NCBI RefSeq assembly: GCF_039729195.1
Contig: NZ_CP155796.1
Location: forward strand, 5,642,001-5,706,000
Length of the DNA: 64,000 nt
Direction: 5' to 3'
From: Mycobacterium sp. DL
Lineage (GTDB): Bacteria > Actinomycetota > Actinomycetes > Mycobacteriales > Mycobacteriaceae
In this document: piece by piece, positions 57,568 to 64,000 of the stretch
Position numbering within the stretch: the stretch's first letter is position 1
How the letters are laid out: each line of letters begins with the position of its first letter
Position numbers and translations under genes: made by a program
The notes under the pieces: generated by a model
Told to the model about the DNA's origin: nothing
Database searches by the model: none
Seen by the model: the letters and a program-made list of their open reading frames with translations, nothing else

Positions 57568-58848
57568 ATGACTGTGACGTCTCCCACATCCACGAATGGC
57601 CGACCAACCCGCGATCACGACCCGATCGACCTGTCCTCGCGGGCGTTCTGGTCCACCACAGCAGAAGCAAGGGAGCAGTCGTTCGCCGAACTCCGACGGG
57701 ATCGACCGGTGAGTTGGCACCCGCCGGTCGAAGACGCGCTGATGCCCGATCCCGGCGATCTCGGCTATTGGGCTGTGACGCGGCACGCCGACATCGTGGC
57801 GGTCAGTCGCAACAGCGAGGTCTTCCTGTCGGGCAAGGGTGTGCTGTTCGAAAATGTCCCCGAAGAACTGCTCGAAGCATCCCAGTCTTTCCTGGCGATG
57901 GACCCGCCGCGGCATACCCTGCTCCGCAAGGTGGTTCACGCCGCTTTCACTCCCCGGCAGGTTCGCCGTATCGAGGATTCGATCAAAGCGAACGCCCGCG
58001 ACATCGTGTCCGAACTGCGAACCGCGGGCAGTGGGGTCGATTTCGTGAGCCACTGTGCGAAAGAGCTACCGGTGCGCACCCTGTCGGACATGGTCGGCAT
58101 CCCCGATTCGGAGCGCCACCAGGTGGCCGACGCGGCCGATGCGATGGTGAGTTGGGGCGACCCGGAGTATCTCGACGGCCGAAACCCGTTGGAGGTGTTG
58201 GTCGGCAGCCAGATGTACCTGCACCAGGTGGCGTTGGCACTGGCCGCCGAACGCCGCAGCACACCGGGCGACGATCTCTTCACAGCACTGGTGCACGCAG
58301 AAGTGGAAGGGGCGCGGCTCACCGATCAGGAGATCGCGGCATTTTTTGTGCTGTTGGCGGTGGCCGGCAATGACACCACCCGTCAGACGACCAGTCATGC
58401 GGTGAAAGCGCTGACCGACTACCCGGAGCAGCGGGCGTGGCTGACGACGGCATTCGACGATCGCATCGGCGGCGCGGTGGATGAGTTCATCCGCTGGGCG
58501 AGCCCGGTGATGACCTTCCGACGCACGGCCGCAACGGATTACGAACTCGGTGGAAAGCAGATCTCGGCGGGTGAGAAGGTCGTGATGTTCTACTCCTCGG
58601 GAAACCAGGACACCGAAGTATTCGACCGCCCCGATCGCTTGGATCTGAGCAGAGACCCGAATCCGCACCTCGGTTTCGGCGGCGGGGGCCGACACTTCTG
58701 CCTCGGCGCACACATGGCGCGTGCGCAGTTGCGCGCGATCATCGGCGAACTGATGACCCAGCTTCCCGATCTCGAGGCCGGTGAGCCATCCTACGTAGCA
58801 GGCAATTTCATCCACGCCGTGCGGAGGATGCCCGTCACGTGGAGATGA
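57568..58848 (+). CDS. Cytochrome P450
   Basis: A 426-aa soluble P450. I-helix AGNDTT (about 266-271), K-helix EFIR, and heme loop FGGGGRHFCLGAHMARAQL with Cys378. The FGGGG heme loop recalls the CYP124/125/142 group of mycobacterial lipid and sterol hydroxylases, but the subfamily is not assigned. ATG 57568 is placed where transcription should begin. The in-frame ATG at 57541 is inside the operator. It is controlled by the divergent TetR gene; no ferredoxin gene is adjacent. The 3' end overlaps the convergent sirtuin stop by 14 bp. Confidence 0.93.
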   Translation: MTVTSPTSTNGRPTRDHDPIDLSSRAFWSTTAEAREQSFAELRRDRPVSWHPPVEDALMPDPGDLGYWAVTRHADIVAVSRNSEVFLSGKGVLFENVPEELLEASQSFLAMDPPRHTLLRKVVHAAFTPRQVRRIEDSIKANARDIVSELRTAGSGVDFVSHCAKELPVRTLSDMVGIPDSERHQVADAADAMVSWGDPEYLDGRNPLEVLVGSQMYLHQVALALAAERRSTPGDDLFTALVHAEVEGARLTDQEIAAFFVLLAVAGNDTTRQTTSHAVKALTDYPEQRAWLTTAFDDRIGGAVDEFIRWASPVMTFRRTAATDYELGGKQISAGEKVVMFYSSGNQDTEVFDRPDRLDLSRDPNPHLGFGGGGRHFCLGAHMARAQLRAIIGELMTQLPDLEAGEPSYVAGNFIHAVRRMPVTWR

Positions 58849-59677
58849 CGGCGCCCGGCGCGGGGAGTTCGTCGGCGAGCAGCGCCAGCATCGGTGAGCA
58901 ACCGTTGTCGATCTTGACCGTGGCGAGATCGTCGCCGCGGGTCGGCCCCCTGTTGATGATCGCGACGGGCATGCCTTTCGCGGCGGCGTGGCGGACGAAC
59001 CTGTAGCCGGAGTAGACGGTCAACGACGATCCGGCGACCAGCAATGCATCCGCGCCGTCGACGACCGAATAAGCTTGCTCGACAATCTCTTTGGGCACGC
59101 TTTCCCCGAAGTAGACGATATTGGGTTTGAGCATGCCCGAGCAGCGGGGGCAGTCGAGGAAGCGGAAGGACGCCGTCTCGGTGACCATCGCGTCGGCGTC
59201 GGGCGCGACGGCGATCCCGCCGACGGCTTCGGCGCGCTCGGTGAATCCCGGGTTGAGTCGTTCCAGCTCGTCGGCAAGGTGCTCACGGGTCATCACGTGG
59301 CCGCACGCCAGGCACACCACCTGCGCGTAGGTGCCGTGGAGGTTCACCACCGCCCGGCTGCCCGCTTTGGTGTGCAGCAGATCGACGTTCTGGGTGATCA
59401 GTCCGGCGACCACGCCGGACCGTTCCAACTCGGCGAGCGCCCGGTGCCCGCCGTTGGGCCTTGTCGCGTGCATGTGCCGCCAGCCGACGTGGTTGCGCGC
59501 CCAGTAGCGCTGCCGGAACTCCGGATCAGTGGTGAACTGGCGGATCGTCATCGGGTTGCTGGGCGGGGAATCCGGTCCCCGGTAGTCGGGTATGCCCGAA
59601 TCGGTGGACATCCCGGCGCCGGTGAGCACCGCCAGACGTCTGCCCCGGAGAAGGTCGACCAGTTCGGGTGCTTCCAC
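58835..59677 (-). CDS. NAD-dependent protein deacylase (Sir2 family)
   Basis: A 280-aa sirtuin. NAD-binding GAGMSTDSGIPDYRG (about 20-34), TQNVDLLHTKAG (about 94-105), catalytic His in NLHGTY, the Zn ligands CLAC and CPRC, and the terminal AGSSLTVYSGYRF and IINRG strands. It removes acyl groups from lysines, consuming NAD+. It is 18 nt downstream of hsp20, in one operon, and that pair is divergent from nadE, which makes NAD+. The TQNVDLLH form suggests class II or related. Confidence 0.93.
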   Translation of the reverse strand: MEAPELVDLLRGRRLAVLTGAGMSTDSGIPDYRGPDSPPSNPMTIRQFTTDPEFRQRYWARNHVGWRHMHATRPNGGHRALAELERSGVVAGLITQNVDLLHTKAGSRAVVNLHGTYAQVVCLACGHVMTREHLADELERLNPGFTERAEAVGGIAVAPDADAMVTETASFRFLDCPRCSGMLKPNIVYFGESVPKEIVEQAYSVVDGADALLVAGSSLTVYSGYRFVRHAAAKGMPVAIINRGPTRGDDLATVKIDNGCSPMLALLADELPAPGAVIST

Positions 59678-59695
59678 GCATTCGAATGTAGGCGA

Positions 59696-60223
59696 TCAGC
59701 CTTGTTCGGAGGATATGTGCTGGTCAGCGCTCTCTTCGTTGGCGTCGTCGTGATCACTGTCGGCGTCGGCATGGAGGTCGTCCTCGTCGATGCTGACGAT
59801 CTCGACCACCTCGATGTGCTTCTCCATCCGGTGTTCGTCGGCCAGTGGCACCGACACGGTGAGGATGCCGCGGTCGTAGGTGGCATTGACGTCGTCCTGG
59901 TCCGCGCCATCGGGTAGGACGAGGGTTCTGGTCAAGGACCCGTAGGTGAACTCCGCGCGGCCACAGTTCTCGCTGGGTCGGGCCCGCTCTGCGGTTATCG
60001 TCAGCCGGCCGTCGCAGACGGTCACTTCGATGTCTTCGTCGGGGTCCACCCCGGGCAGTTCGGCGCGAATCTCATAGACGTCGTCGTGCAGTTCGTCCTC
60101 GACGCGGATCGCTCGGGTGTCGAACAGTGGACGAAGTGCTGCAAACGTCGGGAAAGTGTCGAGCAGGCCGGCCAGATCCGTGAGTAGCGGACGTGACTGG
60201 CGTTGAGTGGCAACCTTATTCAC
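59696..60223 (-). CDS. Small heat shock protein, Hsp20/alpha-crystallin family
   Basis: A 175-aa chaperone: variable N-terminus (about 1-45), alpha-crystallin domain (about 48-135: YEIRAELPGVDPDEDIEVTVCDGRLTITAER, then the GILTVSVPL segment) and an acidic, disordered tail ending in SSEQG (about 145-175). The start is GTG 60223 (MNKVATQ); no Shine-Dalgarno is evident. It forms an operon with the sirtuin gene. It binds unfolding proteins without ATP. Confidence 0.92.
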   Translation of the reverse strand: MNKVATQRQSRPLLTDLAGLLDTFPTFAALRPLFDTRAIRVEDELHDDVYEIRAELPGVDPDEDIEVTVCDGRLTITAERARPSENCGRAEFTYGSLTRTLVLPDGADQDDVNATYDRGILTVSVPLADEHRMEKHIEVVEIVSIDEDDLHADADSDHDDANEESADQHISSEQG

Positions 60224-60344
60224 GCGTTCAGCATGCGCGCCGCAGGAGAAATCGACGGATCGGGCGTGATGCGGCCCGGCGAACGACAGGCCAACACCGA
60301 CCCCCTGCCCGAATTCGGGGTGCCGGCGGGCGACAATGGAGGAG

Positions 60345-62387
60345 ATGGACTTCTACTCGGCCTACCACCAGGGGTTCGCCCGCGTCGCCGCGTGCACGCA
60401 CCACACGGCGATCGGTGACCCGGCGGCCAACGCCGAGTCGGTGCTGGCGGTGGCGCGGGACTGCGATGCCGACAGTGTCGCTCTGGCGGTTTTCCCGGAG
60501 CTCACCCTGTCGGGATACTCGCTCGAGGACATCCTGATGCAGGATGCGCTCCTCGAAGCCGTGCACGAGGCGCTGCTCGAGGTGGTCGCCGGATCGGCGG
60601 ACCTGATGCCGGTGCTGGTGGTCGGCGCCCCTCTTCGCTTCGGGCACCGGATCTACAACTGTGCGGTCGTCATCCATCGGGGCCGGGTGCTCGGGGTGGT
60701 GCCGAAGTCCTACCTGCCGACCTACCGCGAGTTCTACGAGCGGCGCCAGATGGCTGCCGGCGACGACGTGCGTGGTGTGCTGCGGATCGGCGATGTCGAC
60801 GCGCCTTTCGGTCCCGACCTGCTGTTCGCCGCGGCGGACCTGCCCGGCTTCGTGCTGCACGTCGAGATCTGCGAGGACATGTTCGTGCCGATTCCGCCCA
60901 GCGCGCAGGCCGCTCTGGCGGGGGCGACGGTGCTGGCGAATCTGTCGGGAAGCCCCATCACGATCGGCCGCGCCGAGGACCGTGCGCTGCTCGCCCGGTC
61001 GGCCTCGGCCCGCTGCCTGGCCGCCTACGTCTACGCCGCCGCGGGGGAGGGCGAGTCCACTACCGATCTGGCCTGGGACGGACAGACGATGATCTGGGAG
61101 AACGGGGAGTGTCTGGCCTCCTCGGAGCGCTTCCCCGCCGGCGTGCGCCGCTCGACCGCCGACGTCGACCTCGAACTGCTGCGTTCGGAGCGGCTGCGGA
61201 TGGGCACGTTCGACGACAACCGGGTCCATCACGGCATCACCGCTGAGCGATACCGCCGAGTCGAGTTCCTGCTCGATCCGCCGCCCGGGGACATCGGCCT
61301 GGTGCGCAAGGTCGAGCGGTTCCCGTTCGTGCCCGCGGATCCCTCACGGCTGCAACAGGATTGTTACGAGGCCTACAACATCCAGGTGTCCGGGCTGGAG
61401 CAGCGGATACGTGCACTCGGCGCCCCGAAGCTCGTCATCGGCGTCTCCGGCGGACTGGACTCGACCCACGCGCTGATCGTGGCCGCCAAGGCGATGGACC
61501 GGCTGGGCCGGCCGCGCAGCGACATCCTCGCCTTCACACTCCCCGGGTTCGCGACCGGAGAACGCACCAAGGGCAACGCCATCCGGTTGGGCGAGACGCT
61601 GGAGGTGACCTTCTCCGAGATCGACATCCGGTCCACCGCGGAGCTGATGCTCAACGAGATCGGACACCCGTTCGCCCGCGGTGAGAAGATCTACGACATC
61701 ACCTTCGAGAACGTCCAGGCCGGATTGCGCACCGATTACCTGTTCCGCCTGGCCAATCAGCGCGGCGGGATCGTGCTGGGCACCGGGGATCTGTCCGAGC
61801 TGGCGCTGGGCTGGTCCACCTACGGGGTCGGTGACCAGATGTCGCACTACAACGTCAACTCCGGGGTGCCCAAAACGCTGATCCAGCACCTGATCCGCTG
61901 GGCCATCTCGTCCAACCAGTTCGATGCGGCGGTCGACGAGGTTCTGCAGTCGGTGCTCGACACCGAGATCACCCCCGAACTCGTCCCCACCGGAGAGGAC
62001 GAGGAGATCCAGAGCAGCGAGGCCAAGGTCGGTCCTTATGCGCTGCAGGACTTCTCGTTGTTCCAGGTGCTGCGCTACGGGTTCCGGCCGTCGAAGGTCG
62101 CGTTTCTGGCCTGGCATGCGTGGAGCGATCCCTCCCGTGGCCAGTGGCCGCCGGGTTTCCCCGACGACAAGCGCCCGTCGTACAGCCTCGGCGAGATCCG
62201 GCACTGGTTGCAGGTCTTCGCGCAGCGCTTCTACTCGTTCTCGCAGTTCAAACGGTCGGCGATGCCCAACGGCCCCAAGGTGTCTCATGGCGGCTCACTG
62301 TCGCCCAGAGGCGATTGGCGTGCACCGTCGGACATGTCGGCGCGCACGTGGCTCGACGAGATCGAACGGGCGATTCCTCAGGACTGA
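60345..62387 (+). CDS. nadE: Glutamine-dependent NAD+ synthetase
   Basis: A 680-aa enzyme converting NaAD to NAD+ with ammonia channelled from glutamine. The N-terminal nitrilase-type glutaminase has Glu52, Lys121 and Cys176 ([28 protein letters not shown]), and the C-terminal synthetase has the PP-loop [12 protein letters not shown] choose ATG 60345 (MDFYSAY), matching the remembered M. tuberculosis NadE start; ATG 60336 is in frame. The gene is divergent from hsp20-sirtuin with a 121-bp gap. Full length for the two-domain enzyme. Confidence 0.96.
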   Translation: MDFYSAYHQGFARVAACTHHTAIGDPAANAESVLAVARDCDADSVALAVFPELTLSGYSLEDILMQDALLEAVHEALLEVVAGSADLMPVLVVGAPLRFGHRIYNCAVVIHRGRVLGVVPKSYLPTYREFYERRQMAAGDDVRGVLRIGDVDAPFGPDLLFAAADLPGFVLHVEICEDMFVPIPPSAQAALAGATVLANLSGSPITIGRAEDRALLARSASARCLAAYVYAAAGEGESTTDLAWDGQTMIWENGECLASSERFPAGVRRSTADVDLELLRSERLRMGTFDDNRVHHGITAERYRRVEFLLDPPPGDIGLVRKVERFPFVPADPSRLQQDCYEAYNIQVSGLEQRIRALGAPKLVIGVSGGLDSTHALIVAAKAMDRLGRPRSDILAFTLPGFATGERTKGNAIRLGETLEVTFSEIDIRSTAELMLNEIGHPFARGEKIYDITFENVQAGLRTDYLFRLANQRGGIVLGTGDLSELALGWSTYGVGDQMSHYNVNSGVPKTLIQHLIRWAISSNQFDAAVDEVLQSVLDTEITPELVPTGEDEEIQSSEAKVGPYALQDFSLFQVLRYGFRPSKVAFLAWHAWSDPSRGQWPPGFPDDKRPSYSLGEIRHWLQVFAQRFYSFSQFKRSAMPNGPKVSHGGSLSPRGDWRAPSDMSARTWLDEIERAIPQD

Positions 62388-62400
62388 GGCGTCGGGAACC

Positions 62401-63093
62401 TCAGCGACGGCGACGCGGGCGCGGGCGGCGCCGCCGCGGGCGACGGCGGCGACGTCCGGGGCCCGGCCCCTCGGCGCGAGGTGGTCCGGTGCGGCGCCGC
62501 CCGGCGCGGGGGACGAAGCGGCCGACCGTCGAGGCGTAGTCGCGGTAGGCGTCGCCGTGTACCGCTTCCAGATAGGGCTCCTCGACAGCGCGGACCTGCA
62601 GTTCGATGCTTGCGAACAGCATTGCGAACCCGATGAATGCGAGCACATTCGGGGTCATCAGCGTGATGCCGAACGCGAGGACGAGCATCGCGGTGAACAC
62701 CGGGTTGCGGGCCACCGCGAATGCGCCGGTGTTGACCAACGTCGTGGTTTCGGTGTGGTCGACCCCGATTCGCCACGAGTCACCCATCCCCAGCTGTGCG
62801 TAGAGCGTGCCTGCAATGCCGAACAGTGCGCTGACGACACCGAGCGTCTGGATCCACATGGAGAGGAACACGGGCACAGGCGTGAGGACGTCGAGCAACT
62901 GCAGGGTCGGGGCGAGGATGATCCCCGCGACAGCAACAGCGAATCCGACACCGGCGAGCCACTCGACCGATCCCGTTCCTCCACTGATCCCGTTGAAACC
63001 CATCGACCCCGTGTGTCGCCGTTGCAGCCAACTGCGCCAACCGAATCCCAGCGCTGCGTAGACCGCCAGGAAGGAGAGCGCGACAACCGGCAT
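62401..63093 (-). CDS. Membrane methyltransferase, isoprenylcysteine carboxyl methyltransferase (ICMT/PEMT)-like
   Basis: A 230-aa membrane protein with about 5 hydrophobic helices. The ICMT/PEMT-type SAM-binding motifs are visible as LVNTGAFAVARNPVF (about 118-132) and EEPYLEAVHGDAYRDYASTVGRFVP (about 170-194). After the fold ends, about 35 residues are almost wholly Arg, Pro and Gly. The start is ATG 63093. Bacterial members methylate lipids or unknown acceptors; a substrate cannot be read. It is convergent with nadE (13-bp gap). Confidence 0.82.
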   Translation of the reverse strand: MPVVALSFLAVYAALGFGWRSWLQRRHTGSMGFNGISGGTGSVEWLAGVGFAVAVAGIILAPTLQLLDVLTPVPVFLSMWIQTLGVVSALFGIAGTLYAQLGMGDSWRIGVDHTETTTLVNTGAFAVARNPVFTAMLVLAFGITLMTPNVLAFIGFAMLFASIELQVRAVEEPYLEAVHGDAYRDYASTVGRFVPRAGRRRTGPPRAEGPGPGRRRRRPRRRRPRPRRRR

Positions 63094-63181
63094 GCCGCAG
63101 ACTATCCCGCGGTCGAGACTGCACTCATGGCGCGGCGAACCGGCGTGTCGTCACCGCGGTCGCAGTCTCGGCGCAGAGTCG

Positions 63182-64000
63182 TCAGAGCCGGCCGTCGATG
63201 CGCAGATCCGGATGCACCCACTCCGGCGAGCGGCGCTCCTTGAACGCCATGAACCCCTCGATGGATTCGGGTGCGCCCAGGCTCGACTGCATACCGATTC
63301 GGTCATAGAGACCGATGTAGTTGTCCAGGCTCGACTTGATGGCGGCCCGCGCTCCCGGGGCCGTGCGGCAACACTGGGCGAGCACTTCGCGCGCCGCGTC
63401 GTGAAGGTCCTCATGCGGAACCATCCGGGCCACCATGCCCCAGTCGAGCGCCTCGGCCGCCGACAGGGTGCGGCCGGTGAACATCAGATCGCGGGTTCGC
63501 ACCGGGCCGATCAACCGGGCCAGCATGTGGCTGTAGTACGTGTCGGCGATCCCGCGGTACAACTCGGGCACCCGGAATGTCGCCCGGTCGCTGACCACCG
63601 CCATGTCGGCGCACAGCGCGATCTGCAACCCGCCGCCCTGACACAGCCCGTTCACGGCGGCGACCACGGGCTTCGAGGACTGGCGCAGCGTGTCGAACGG
63701 CAGTGCGTCCATGCCCAGCGCCGAACCGAACGTCAGCCAGTTGTCGGCTCCACCGCCGCCCATGTCGCCGCCGGGGGCGAAGACGTCGCCGGTGCCGGTG
63801 AGCAGCAAACCGGCCAGGTCGGGATCGGAGTCGACGTGTTTGACGGCGTACTTGATGCCGAAGTACATCGCCGGGGTCATCGCGTTGCGGGCCTCGGGAC
63901 GGTCCAGCGTGCAGACCCCGAATGCGCCCTCCCGGTCGAAGTGCAGATACGGCGTGCCGAGCCAGTCGCCCTCCGGGGGGCGAGGTGGCGTGGTTGCGGT
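63182..64000 (-). CDS. Enoyl-CoA hydratase/isomerase family protein (5' end outside window)
   Basis: 273 codons are visible with the frame open to the right edge; an internal ATG at 63880 is in frame, but coding sequence clearly continues upstream (DWLGTPYLHFDREGAFGVCTLDRPEARNAM). The crotonase oxyanion-hole segments are LTGTGDVFAPGGDMGG and NGLCQGGGLQIALCADM. It acts on acyl-CoA; hydratase, isomerase or other crotonase activity is not resolved. The usual Glu pair is not clear (the second position lies near PELYRGIADTYY). Confidence 0.9.
   Translation of the reverse strand, partial: TATTPPRPPEGDWLGTPYLHFDREGAFGVCTLDRPEARNAMTPAMYFGIKYAVKHVDSDPDLAGLLLTGTGDVFAPGGDMGGGGADNWLTFGSALGMDALPFDTLRQSSKPVVAAVNGLCQGGGLQIALCADMAVVSDRATFRVPELYRGIADTYYSHMLARLIGPVRTRDLMFTGRTLSAAEALDWGMVARMVPHEDLHDAAREVLAQCCRTAPGARAAIKSSLDNYIGLYDRIGMQSSLGAPESIEGFMAFKERRSPEWVHPDLRIDGRL

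Overview
The window is GC-rich, densely coded DNA from a fast-growing mycobacterium (Mycolicibacterium/M. smegmatis-type). The evidence is a complete yrbE/mce operon, two secreted resuscitation-promoting factors, the fused KorA/KorB oxoacid oxidoreductase, an RNase E with a long N-terminal extension, and a gene order korA-korB-mobA-rpfE...Rv2449c-like-valS-folC-DUF4233-ndk-rne-rplU-rpmA-obg-proB...nadE. As I recall it, this is the M. tuberculosis order Rv2455c to Rv2438c, with extra genes inserted. Gene names rest on motifs and recalled family knowledge; no database search was run.

Region 1 (1-10257) is a myo-inositol catabolic and uptake locus. iolD (cut by the left edge), iolB, a Cgl0159-type aldolase and iolC form a tightly coupled minus-strand operon, divergent from a GntR/UTRA regulator. 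A TIM-barrel isomerase gene and a LacI-type regulator gene diverge over two CTAGAAC-type operators. A three-gene ABC importer follows. The iolC and importer promoters share a palindrome, TGTCAGGACA, placed exactly 5 bp upstream of a TTGAC -35 box, so pathway and importer are probably co-regulated.

Region 2 (10270-20215) holds an SRPBCC protein and a complete yrbEA-yrbEB-mceABCDEF lipid importer operon. Region 3 (20216-23367) is a P450/SnoaL-like/[3Fe-4S] ferredoxin operon facing a GAF-LuxR regulator. Region 4 (23364-29408) is a second, less familiar sugar or cyclitol cluster: a PhyH-type Fe(II)/2-oxoglutarate dioxygenase, an IolG-like dehydrogenase, an IolE-like TIM barrel and a second Gfo/Idh/MocA oxidoreductase, joined by three 4-nt overlaps. 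A LacI-type regulator diverges from them and is followed by a PfkB kinase.

Region 5 (29729-35466) is korAB, mobA, a roughly 1 kb gene-poor stretch with an AT-rich micro-ORF and a hairpin-rich leader, then two rpf genes. Region 6 (35479-43102) contains an FAD monooxygenase, a three-gene amine N-demethylase operon (dmm type), an Amt ammonium transporter with a small membrane protein, and an S9 peptidase. This suggests amine nitrogen scavenging inserted between rpf and the conserved block. Region 7 (43114-56869) is the conserved housekeeping block, including an rne with a very acidic tail and a structured leader. Region 8 (56866-64000) has a TetR regulator and a P450 gene around one operator, an hsp20-sirtuin pair divergent from nadE, an ICMT-like membrane methyltransferase with an arginine-rich tail, and a truncated enoyl-CoA hydratase gene.

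No tRNA, rRNA, insertion sequence, prophage or CRISPR array was seen. Many convergent genes touch or overlap at their 3' ends.
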